The position numbers were made by a program, and so were the translations under genes. From Pelagibacteraceae bacterium (GTDB lineage Bacteria > Pseudomonadota > Alphaproteobacteria > Pelagibacterales > Pelagibacteraceae), in contig NYVZ01000004.1 in the NCBI GenBank assembly GCA_002684895.1, positions 124,187 to 133,410 of the forward strand: a DNA stretch of 9,224 nt, written 5' to 3'. Under the pieces are notes generated by a model. The model was not told the DNA's origin, made no database searches, and saw nothing but the letters and a program-made list of their open reading frames with translations. Every line of letters starts with the position of its first letter. The first letter of the stretch is position 1. Positions 1 to 5,672 of this stretch are shown here, piece by piece.

Positions 1-392
1 AAAGAAACTTTTAAAAGACCGTCTTTTAATTCAGCATCTTTTACTTCTGTATCATCTGCAATTGTGAAAGATTTTCTAAAAAACCTTTTTGAGATGCCCT
101 GATGAATAACGTTTCCATTTTCATCTTTAGATTCTGAATTATCTTTAACAGATTTAATAGTCAAAAGGTTATCAGCATATTCAATTGATATATCCTTTTT
201 GTTATAGCCTGCTAATGCCACTTCAACATTGTATTGATTCTCACCTGTTTTAACAATATTATACGGTGGATAATTTACTGAAGGCGATTTAAAAAAATCA
301 TCTTCGAACATTTTTTCAAAATGATCAAAAATATTATCATAACCAACAGTAACAGGTCTTAGTTGATTAAATATAGATAAAGTATTACTCAT
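1..392 (-). CDS. ibpA: Small heat-shock protein IbpA/Hsp20, C-terminus cut by window edge
   Basis: ATP-independent holdase chaperone of the alpha-crystallin family, which binds unfolding cytoplasmic proteins during stress. About 130 codons are visible. The N-terminal arm reads RPVTVGYDNIFDHFEKMF, followed by YPPYNI, the pattern of the IbpA branch (E. coli IbpA has IGFDRLF and YPPYN at the same places). The alpha-crystallin domain follows, with EVALAGYNKKDISIEY, a QGISKRFFRKSF strand and the start of the GLLKVSF strand. The family is usually about 140-155 residues, so only the C-terminal tail with its IxI motif should be missing. The start is fixed by an AAAGGAGG Shine-Dalgarno six bases before ATG. 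It lies 88 bp downstream of ptrB on the same strand but appears to have its own heat-shock promoter and a structured leader. Family assignment is firm; the ibpA symbol is by motif resemblance. Confidence 0.93.
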   Translation of the reverse strand, partial: MSNTLSIFNQLRPVTVGYDNIFDHFEKMFEDDFFKSPSVNYPPYNIVKTGENQYNVEVALAGYNKKDISIEYADNLLTIKSVKDNSESKDENGNVIHQGISKRFFRKSFTIADDTEVKDAELKDGLLKVS

Positions 393-398
393 TTTTTT

Positions 399-406
399 CC
401 TCCTTT
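399..406 (-). promoter_or_regulatory. Strong Shine-Dalgarno of ibpA
   Basis: On the minus strand this reads AAAGGAGG, followed by six A residues and the ATG at 392, a near-ideal ribosome binding site. It decides the ibpA start. No other gene in the window whose start is visible has a comparable site. Its AGGA core is also the predicted pairing partner of a UUGCU motif just upstream, so access to it may depend on temperature. Confidence 0.85.
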
Positions 407-445
407 GTTAAGCAAGTACTTTTAATAGGTCCTAACGTTAAGCAA
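407..445 (-). repeat. Direct repeat TTGCTTAAC x2 in the ibpA leader, 30 bp apart
   Basis: TTGCTTAAC occurs exactly at 445-437 and again at 415-407 on the minus strand. Each copy supplies the UUGCU arm of one predicted hairpin, and each is followed by an AGGA partner (433-430 and 404-401). The repeat therefore looks like a duplicated thermometer arm. A pair of DNA operator sites three helical turns apart is the alternative reading. Confidence 0.7.
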
Positions 446-457
446 CCTATAATAATT

Positions 458-485
458 AAATAGTAATGAAGTTAAATTTTTCAAG
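458..485 (-). promoter_or_regulatory. RpoH (sigma-32) type heat-shock promoter for ibpA
   Basis: The minus strand carries CTTG at 485-482 (continuing GAAAAA), a 17-base spacer, then ACTATTT at 464-458. The alphaproteobacterial RpoH consensus is CTTG-N17/18-CYTATnT; only the first base of the -10 differs. Transcription would begin near 450-452, exactly where the first leader hairpin starts. The -35 overlaps the last codons of ptrB, whose TGA stop (483-481) is embedded in it. Confidence 0.65.
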
Positions 486-2550
486 GCAAAATCTTTTTAG
501 AAATTTTTAATGCAAAAATATATGTTAGCGCAATTTCTTTTAAATAATCATACCGTCCACTTGCACCACTATGTCCTGCTTCCATATTCATATCCAGTAC
601 AATTAAGTTTTTATCTGTTTTAAAATCTCTTAGTTTTGCAATCCACTTTGTCATTTCCCAATAAGTAACTCTTGGATCGGTAATACCACCTGTGATTAGC
701 ATATTAGGATAGTTTTGCTTTTTAACGTTATCATATGGCGAGTAGCTTTTAATGTATTTAAAAGCTTCCTGGTCATTCTTCATATCCCCCCATTCAGGTA
801 TTTCTGTTACTGTTAAGGGTAATTCTTCATCTAACATTGTGTTACAGATATCTACAAATGGTACTTGGGCTATAATTCCTAAAAATAACTCTGGTCTTTC
901 ATTGGATATATAACCCATGAGTAAACCACCTGCTGATCCACCTTGTGCAATAATTTGTCCTTTAGATGTATATTTATTTTTGCAAAGATACTCAGCACAA
1001 GAAATAAAATCTAAAAAAGTATTTTTTTTATTCATAAGTTTTCCATTTTCATACCACTCTTGACCTTTTTCACGCCCTCCTCGTATATGTGCAACGGCAT
1101 AAATAAAGCCGCGATTAATTAACGAAAATCTATTTGATGAAAAATTATCAGGTATTGTAATTCCATAACTTCCATAACCGTATAGTAGCAAAGGTGCTTT
1201 GCCATCTATTTTTGTATTTTTATGGTGAAGAATGGTGAGGGGTATCTCTTCTTGATCGTGAGCTGTCACCATAACTCTTTTACAAATATAATCTTTACTA
1301 TTATGGCCTGATGGAATTTCTTGTGTTTTCCTATGAATTTTTTTTCTTAGATAACAGTTATAATCATAAATTGTTGATGGCGTGACTGGTGAGCTATATG
1401 AGATTCTTATTAAATCAGTATCAAATTCATATTGTCCTGATAGTGATAATTCATAGGTTTCGTCATCAAATTTAATTAGATGCTCTTCCAAACTATCTAA
1501 ACTTTTTATTAGAATTTGATTTAACCCATTAACTCTTTGTAATAAAATAAACCACTTCTTCAGAACCGTGAAATCAAGCAGGAGGTGTCTTGGATTATAC
1601 TCAATAAAGTCCTTCCACTCATTAATATTATTTATTTTTGTGGTTGAAACTTTAAAATTTCTACATTGATCAAGGTTACTAAGAATATAAAAAAAATCGT
1701 TTGCATGATCAATTTCATATTCTTCCTTTTCTTTTCTTTTTCTAAAACACTTAATATTTTCAAAATCATCTATAGGACTAAACCAATACTCTGATGTTTG
1801 GTGATCCCCAGTTCTAATAAAAAGATATTTTTTACTTTGGCTGATTGAAGGGGAGCAAAAATATGCAGCGTCTTTCTCTTCAAATATACACTTATCATTT
1901 TTAGGATCGCTTCCGATTTTATGAGCAAATATTTTATTAGGTCTATGGTTACCATCTAACACAGTATAAAAAATTATATTATTGTTTGGATGCCACACAA
2001 TTTCTCCAGTAGTATTTTCTATTTTTTTTGTAATAATTTTCTTTGTTGAAATTTCTTCAACACTTAGATCATAATATTCACTTCCATTAGTATCGACGTT
2101 GTATGCTAAGTATTGATGGTTATAACTGTGACTGACAGAGTTAAGGTTAAAAAATTTAAAATTTTTAGATTTTATATTGGCATCAAAAATAATTTCTACA
2201 TCTTTTTTTTTATTTACTCTTAGAAACTGGGGATATTCTGAGTTTTCTATGTATTTGGTGTAATATGAAAACTGACCATCTTTAACAGGAACAGATGAAT
2301 CTTTATCTTTTATTCTTCCTTTTAATTCTTCAAATATTTTTTTTTTAAAAGTGTCTAAATCTTTAAGCTTTTCAGATTTGTAATTATTTTCTTCATTTAT
2401 GTACTTTAATACCTCTTTATTTAGTTTTGACGGATCTTTAAGGACTGATTGCCAATCTTCTTGTTTAATCCAAGCATATTCATCAATTAATTTATCCTGG
2501 TGAATATTTATCACCTTTTTTTCTTTTCTTAATTTAGGTACTAAGTTCAT
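481..2550 (-). CDS. ptrB: Oligopeptidase B (prolyl oligopeptidase family, S9A)
   Basis: Cytoplasmic serine peptidase that cuts short peptides, classically after Arg or Lys. At 689 residues it has the family's normal length and no signal peptide. The N-terminal DKLIDEYAWIKQ resembles the DxYxWLR opening of the family; a beta-propeller region (roughly 70-410) gates the alpha/beta-hydrolase domain. The triad is visible: Ser539 in GGSAGG, Asp625 in GGITDPRVTYW and His660 in EAGHSGASGR. Of the two S1 glutamates in E. coli PtrB (E576, E578), the first is conserved (E583) but the second position is proline (P585, in TEIPEWG), so the usual basic-residue preference may be weaker. The start codon lies 2 bp from the divergent J-protein start, with no Shine-Dalgarno. 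The stop TGA sits inside the ibpA -35. Confidence 0.93.
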   Translation of the reverse strand: MNLVPKLRKEKKVINIHQDKLIDEYAWIKQEDWQSVLKDPSKLNKEVLKYINEENNYKSEKLKDLDTFKKKIFEELKGRIKDKDSSVPVKDGQFSYYTKYIENSEYPQFLRVNKKKDVEIIFDANIKSKNFKFFNLNSVSHSYNHQYLAYNVDTNGSEYYDLSVEEISTKKIITKKIENTTGEIVWHPNNNIIFYTVLDGNHRPNKIFAHKIGSDPKNDKCIFEEKDAAYFCSPSISQSKKYLFIRTGDHQTSEYWFSPIDDFENIKCFRKRKEKEEYEIDHANDFFYILSNLDQCRNFKVSTTKINNINEWKDFIEYNPRHLLLDFTVLKKWFILLQRVNGLNQILIKSLDSLEEHLIKFDDETYELSLSGQYEFDTDLIRISYSSPVTPSTIYDYNCYLRKKIHRKTQEIPSGHNSKDYICKRVMVTAHDQEEIPLTILHHKNTKIDGKAPLLLYGYGSYGITIPDNFSSNRFSLINRGFIYAVAHIRGGREKGQEWYENGKLMNKKNTFLDFISCAEYLCKNKYTSKGQIIAQGGSAGGLLMGYISNERPELFLGIIAQVPFVDICNTMLDEELPLTVTEIPEWGDMKNDQEAFKYIKSYSPYDNVKKQNYPNMLITGGITDPRVTYWEMTKWIAKLRDFKTDKNLIVLDMNMEAGHSGASGRYDYLKEIALTYIFALKISKKILP
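2499..2522 (+). terminator. Possible intrinsic terminator or attenuator just upstream of the J-protein gene
   Basis: On the plus strand, GGTGA (2499-2503), a 7-base loop and TCACC (2511-2515) form a 5-bp stem, followed at once by seven Ts and a further T-rich stretch. It lies within the 5' end of ptrB, antisense to it, about 30 bp before the J-protein start. It could stop transcripts running antisense to ptrB or attenuate the plus-strand leader. The stem is short, and T tracts (lysine codons of ptrB read in reverse) are common here, so chance is quite possible. Confidence 0.25.
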
Positions 2551-2557
2551 TAATGAA
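2546..2557. other. 12-bp palindrome carrying both divergent start codons
   Basis: TTCATTAATGAA is a perfect palindrome. It contains the ptrB ATG on the minus strand (2550-2548) and the J-protein ATG on the plus strand (2553-2555), only 2 bp apart; both proteins begin Met-Asn-Leu. There is no intergenic promoter space, so each gene's promoter and leader must lie inside the other's coding region. Confidence 0.85.
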
Positions 2558-3041
2558 TTTGATAATTTTAAGCTTAGTTATTTTTATTATCTTATATGGT
2601 GCTCTTTGGCTAATTTCCAATATGGATAAAAAAACTTTTTCAGGAATGTTTAAATTTGGAATTGTTCTTGTCTCAATATTGTCAATTATCTTACTTATTT
2701 TAGCCGGTAGATACTTATTGTCACTACCGTTTTTTGCTGTCCTAGGAACAGCCTTAAAACGAAGTTTATTCAATTTTATTAATATAATTTATTTATACCG
2801 CCTTATTGCTACTATTTTAAGAATAAGAAACGCTAGACCAAACAATTCATTCGGGTCATCGGTAAGTGAGATAAATGATGCTTACAAGACATTAGAATTA
2901 GCAAGAAACTGTAGCCGAAAAGATATTATTAATGCGCACAAAGAAAAAATAAAAAAAGCTCATCCTGATAAATCAGGTAGCACTGAACTGGCCAGTAAAA
3001 TCAACCGAGCTAGAGATATACTTCTTGAAATACATAAATGA
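2553..3041 (+). CDS. Membrane-anchored J-domain protein (Pam18/Tim14-like)
   Basis: J-domain co-chaperone that should stimulate the DnaK ATPase at the inner membrane. The 162 residues hold two hydrophobic segments (about 3-22 and 34-66) and a C-terminal J domain (about 107-162). The J domain has a helix II ending in AHKEKIKKA, the diagnostic HPD tripeptide at 137-139, then KSGS and a helix with INRARDILL. This is the compact J domain of mitochondrial Tim14/Pam18 and its alphaproteobacterial relatives (HPDxGGS, then N-A-x-x-LL). Relatives I recall have the same two-helix N-terminus but a longer linker, so this one is shortened. The first ATG is preferred because it includes the first membrane helix. 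The stop overlaps the next ORF as ATGA, implying translational coupling. Its particular DnaK client or process cannot be told from sequence. Confidence 0.85.
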   Translation: MNLIILSLVIFIILYGALWLISNMDKKTFSGMFKFGIVLVSILSIILLILAGRYLLSLPFFAVLGTALKRSLFNFINIIYLYRLIATILRIRNARPNNSFGSSVSEINDAYKTLELARNCSRKDIINAHKEKIKKAHPDKSGSTELASKINRARDILLEIHK

Positions 3042-3154
3042 AAAAAAATAAGATCTTTTTAGGAATTATTGATTATTTTTTTATTAAAAATAAAATTATT
3101 GGTTTTATTATTATTTTAATAATTACTATGATAATCTATTTATTATTATTATGA
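3038..3154 (+). CDS. 38-residue predicted small membrane protein, unknown function
   Basis: This short ORF exactly fills the gap between the J-protein and the AsmA-like gene. Its ATG overlaps the upstream stop as ATGA (3038-3041), and its own TGA overlaps the downstream ATG as ATGA (3151-3154). The product starts MKKNKIFLGIIDYFFIKNK and continues as one hydrophobic helix of about 18 residues (IIGFIIILIITMIIYLLLL) to the C-terminus: a short basic cytoplasmic head with a single membrane span. I do not recognise a family. The double ATGA linkage makes a real, translationally coupled gene likely. The caution is that AT-rich DNA easily encodes Ile/Leu/Phe runs. Confidence 0.6.
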   Translation: MKKNKIFLGIIDYFFIKNKIIGFIIILIITMIIYLLLL

Positions 3155-3915
3155 AAAAAGTTTTTTTTTTATTTCTAATAGTCGGTGGTATTTACGTCAC
3201 CTCAGAAATTATTGTAGATAATTTTGCTAAAAAATATATTGAGAAAAAAATTTCAAAAATAGCTGAAAGAAAATTTATTATTGATGAATTTAAAATAAAT
3301 TTTTTGAACGAAGAAATTATTTTAGAAAATATTACAGTTCAAAATAATAATAATTTTCCTGGAGATTTATTAAAAATTAAAAAGATCAAAATTTTAATTG
3401 ATTTTAATACACTCTTGAACAAAACTATTGAGGCAAAAATTGTTGAAATTGATGAAGTGAATTTTTACTATAAGGTTTTAATTGAAAATGGGAAAATAAT
3501 TGACAATTTATCATTAATTAATCAGGCTTTTAAGGGTGTTGATAAAAGTGGAATGGATAATGCGAAGATATTCTCATCAAAGAAAAATGATAAAAATTTT
3601 ATAATAAAAAAATTAGTTTTTTTAAATTCAAAAGCCAATGTAATATCTGATGATTTGAAAATCAATACTAAAACTAAATTAAGCAATATGGAGTTTTTAA
3701 ACGTTGGAAATTCAAAAAATGCTAATCATTTCAAAGACGTTTTTGCTATGATATTAACAAATGTAATTAGCAAAGTTCAAAGTGATATTTTAACTCAAAA
3801 AGTTCGCCAAAAGTTTGATAAAAATTTACAAAATTTAAAAAAAGATATTTTAAAGGATCTTTTAAAAGACAATCCAAAAGATTTATTAAAAAAATTTGAT
3901 AAACTTTTTAAATAA
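3151..3915 (+). CDS. AsmA-like membrane-anchored periplasmic protein
   Basis: A 254-residue protein with an N-terminal hydrophobic anchor (about 3-20, FFLFLIVGGIYVTSEIIV) and no obvious signal-peptidase site, so it is probably tethered to the inner membrane and faces the periplasm. Residues about 50-110 follow the AsmA/DUF748 pattern: a strand (EEIILENITVQN), an N-x-FPGD turn, a strand (LLKIKKIKILIDFNTLL) and a strand (TIEAKIVEIDEVNFYYK). AsmA-type proteins are linked to lipid and envelope homeostasis and are usually much longer, so this is a minimal form. The tail (about 215-254) is a lysine-rich amphipathic helix with repeated KDLLK-type units. It starts on an ATGA overlap with the 38-residue ORF and lies 14 bp before the aldolase gene. 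The family assignment is by pattern only; a lone signal-anchored hypothetical is the alternative. Confidence 0.6.
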   Translation: MKKVFFLFLIVGGIYVTSEIIVDNFAKKYIEKKISKIAERKFIIDEFKINFLNEEIILENITVQNNNNFPGDLLKIKKIKILIDFNTLLNKTIEAKIVEIDEVNFYYKVLIENGKIIDNLSLINQAFKGVDKSGMDNAKIFSSKKNDKNFIIKKLVFLNSKANVISDDLKINTKTKLSNMEFLNVGNSKNANHFKDVFAMILTNVISKVQSDILTQKVRQKFDKNLQNLKKDILKDLLKDNPKDLLKKFDKLFK

Positions 3916-3929
3916 GATACCAATTTATT

Positions 3930-4691
3930 ATGAAAAATAAAAAAAATAAATTTAAAGAGAATATTCTTAAAAAAGAAAAGCAAATTGGTATTTGGAGCTG
4001 TTTAACAAACAATACAGTCGCAGAAATTATATCTGTTACAGGTTTTGATTGGTCTGTTATTGATATGGAACATTCTCCAAATGATATTCAAGAGGTTCTT
4101 ACACAATTACAAGTCATGGAAGGCTACAATACTGAGCCAGTTGTAAGAGTACCATGGAATGAGCCTGTGATAGTAAAAAGAATCTTAGATATGGGCGCTC
4201 AAACGATACTATATCCGTTTGTTCAAAATAAAGATGAAGCCACGGCTGCTGTAGAAGCAACCAGATATCCACCCAAGGGTGTTAGAGGTGTAATGTCAGC
4301 AGCCAGAATGAATCGTTATGGACATGTAGAGAATTATTACACTGTGGCTGAGCAAGAAATATGTGTTTTGATACAGTGCGAAACAAAAGAGGCAATAAAA
4401 AATATTCCCGATATAGCTAATGTAGAGGGTATTGATGGTATTTTTATTGGACCCAGCGATTTATCAAGTTCAATAGGAAAAATAGGACAATTTGAAGATA
4501 AAGAGGTTCAAGATTTAATTTATGAGGGTTTGGAACTTTGTAAAAAATCAGGGAAACCTGCGGGGATTCTTACCGGTAAAAAAGATTATGCAAAAAAATA
4601 CATTAAGGACGGTTATACATTTGTAGCCGTAAATAGTGACACCAATCTGTTTGCACGAGGAGCAGAAAATCTTCTAAAAGAATTTAAATAA
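3930..4691 (+). CDS. hpaI: HpcH/HpaI-family class II pyruvate aldolase
   Basis: Metal-dependent aldolase that in its namesake cleaves 4-hydroxy-2-oxoheptane-1,7-dioate to pyruvate and succinic semialdehyde at the end of homoprotocatechuate degradation. The 253 residues align end to end with E. coli HpaI as I recall it: QIGIWSCLTN, GFDWSVIDMEHSPNDIQ, VLTQLQ, PVVRVPWNEPV, GAQTILYPFVQN and RYPPKGVRGV. Active-site residues are in place: His48 (in EH), Arg73, and the metal ligands Glu151 (QCETKEA) and Asp177 (FIGPSDLSS). The enzyme is cytoplasmic, and no catalytic residue appears to be missing. It follows the AsmA-like gene by 14 bp without a Shine-Dalgarno. Members of this family act on many 2-keto-3-deoxy acids, so the natural substrate is not certain. 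A hydratase that could precede it in a pathway is encoded nearby on the other strand. Confidence 0.9.
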   Translation: MKNKKNKFKENILKKEKQIGIWSCLTNNTVAEIISVTGFDWSVIDMEHSPNDIQEVLTQLQVMEGYNTEPVVRVPWNEPVIVKRILDMGAQTILYPFVQNKDEATAAVEATRYPPKGVRGVMSAARMNRYGHVENYYTVAEQEICVLIQCETKEAIKNIPDIANVEGIDGIFIGPSDLSSSIGKIGQFEDKEVQDLIYEGLELCKKSGKPAGILTGKKDYAKKYIKDGYTFVAVNSDTNLFARGAENLLKEFK

Positions 4692-4705
4692 TCAATTTAA
4701 ACTTA

Positions 4706-5671
4706 ATGCCAAAAAAAAAGAAAAAAAAGACAAAAAAGAAATCAAAAAAAAAAACTTTTTCCAAAAATAAAAGAAGGCGTACGATTAAGAAAAATAAACA
4801 AAGAAGTAGAAAAATAAAAAGAAACAAAAAAATTCGAATAAAAATTAAAAAAAAGAAAAAAATTAAAAAAAAGAAAAAAATAAAACATTTAAAGAAACCC
4901 CATTTCTTTGAAAAATTAAAATTTAAATTTCAAGACTATATAAGAAAAATAAAGATAAAATTTTATATTTATTTTGAAAAATTAAAAATTAAAAGAACAA
5001 AAAAAAATATAATTAAATTAGAGAAGTTAATTAAACTAGAGCGAAAATTTGCAGAACAAAAAATCAAAAACAGGGACAAATTTCGTATTCAGCTTGTTAA
5101 AGATATTAAAAATGAAGAAAGAAAAAAAATATATCGGCTAAAAGATCATTTGTGGAGTCTTGGTGATCGGTTTTCTAATATAAGAGCAAGATATAAGCAG
5201 TACCGGCAAAATATTAGAAATGAAAAATTAGCTGAACTAGAAATTAGAAGACAAAACCGCGAAGAAGCAAGGGTTGTATTAGAAGCGGAAAAAGCTGAAA
5301 ATGCTTTAAAACAAAAGTTGGTAGAAAGATTGGAGCGTTTTTCTAGAAATATGAAGTCAATAGTTTTTCAAATCAATAAAAGATATATCACTAAAAAGAG
5401 GGCACCGTTAAGATTTGTTGACAATATTACTGAAAGTGGAGAATGCTTAATCAAAAATGATGATGCACCCACTGATAAAGATTACTTAATTTTATTATAT
5501 GTTGAAGGTGAGGATGTATCGCAAAGATTAAATAATCCAATTTGTTTAGATGACAAAACCGATATAGGCTATCCCAAAAATTTTCAGCCTCAAAATATAT
5601 TTGATGCTTCAGATTACATTATCGATAGATTGGCGATTATGTTTGATAAAGAAAGAAAATTGAAAAAGTAG
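4706..5671 (+). CDS. Hypothetical protein with extremely lysine-rich N-terminus and coiled-coil middle
   Basis: I do not recognise this 321-residue protein. Residues 1-65 hold about 42 Lys or Arg and no Asp or Glu, including KKKKKK near the start and two IKKKKK units. Residues about 66-215 are charged, probably helical and coiled-coil (KLERKFAEQKIKNRDKF, ELEIRRQNREEARVV). From about 216 the composition changes to a mixed, more acidic, probably folded domain (VFQINKRYITKKRAPLRFVD, then DKDYLILLYVEGEDV, and a C-terminal helix ending KERKLKK). There is no signal peptide or membrane span. The basic tail suggests nucleic acid, ribosome or anionic-surface binding, but that is inference. The normal-composition C-terminal half argues for a real gene. 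It starts 14 bp after hpaI and ends 1 bp from the convergent hydratase stop. Confidence 0.75.
   Translation: MPKKKKKKTKKKSKKKTFSKNKRRRTIKKNKQRSRKIKRNKKIRIKIKKKKKIKKKKKIKHLKKPHFFEKLKFKFQDYIRKIKIKFYIYFEKLKIKRTKKNIIKLEKLIKLERKFAEQKIKNRDKFRIQLVKDIKNEERKKIYRLKDHLWSLGDRFSNIRARYKQYRQNIRNEKLAELEIRRQNREEARVVLEAEKAENALKQKLVERLERFSRNMKSIVFQINKRYITKKRAPLRFVDNITESGECLIKNDDAPTDKDYLILLYVEGEDVSQRLNNPICLDDKTDIGYPKNFQPQNIFDASDYIIDRLAIMFDKERKLKK
4844..4879 (+). repeat. Perfect 18-bp tandem repeat, two copies, inside the lysine-rich gene
   Basis: ATT followed by A8, G and A6 occurs at 4844-4861 and again, identically, at 4862-4879. It encodes Ile-Lys5 twice. Being 18 bp it keeps the frame, so copy number could vary without destroying the gene. 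It probably arose by slippage in A-rich DNA. Confidence 0.85.
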
Positions 5672-5672
5672 A

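Larger units (their letters stand above)
399..450 (-). promoter_or_regulatory. Candidate ROSE-like RNA thermometer in the ibpA leader (two hairpins)
   Basis: ROSE elements are 5' leader RNA thermometers of small heat-shock genes, E. coli ibpA included. Their hallmark is a U(U/C)GCU motif that pairs imperfectly, through a G-G pair, with AGGA of the Shine-Dalgarno. On the minus strand this leader makes two such hairpins. The distal one has a perfect 6-bp stem AUAGGU/ACCUAU (450-445 with 425-430) and inside it UUGCU opposite AGGA, with one bulged U and a 7-base loop. The proximal one pairs CUUGCU (416-411) with AGGAGG (404-399) around a 6-base loop: C-G, U-G, U-A, G-G, C-G, U-A. The pairings were worked out by hand. 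The ROSE assignment rests on motif, position and gene context; no covariance-model search was possible. At about 58 bases it is shorter than most known ROSE leaders. Confidence 0.55.

Noticed and set aside
425..450. Leader hairpin as a ptrB terminator
   Set aside because: No T-run follows ACCTAT on the minus strand, and the internal UUGCU/AGGA pairing fits a thermometer better.
1770..1955. 61-residue minus-strand ORF inside ptrB
   Set aside because: It lies wholly within ptrB in another frame, and its product shows no recognisable pattern.
2534..2773. 79-residue minus-strand ORF across the J-protein gene
   Set aside because: It overlaps the ptrB start and is antisense to the J-protein membrane helices; no coding pattern of its own.
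3916..3929. Identical 14-bp spacers before hpaI and the lysine-rich gene, both containing CAATTTA
   Set aside because: The shared 7-mer sits at different distances from the start and is made of common AT-rich words; coincidence is the simplest reading.
3795..3983. 62-residue Phe/Ser-rich minus-strand ORF
   Set aside because: It is the complement of lysine-rich coding (AAA read as TTT, Phe), which commonly leaves open frames on the opposite strand.
4706..4900. A-rich tract as possible non-coding low-complexity DNA
   Set aside because: The frame continues for over 250 codons into sequence of normal composition, so the tract is most simply the basic tail of that protein.
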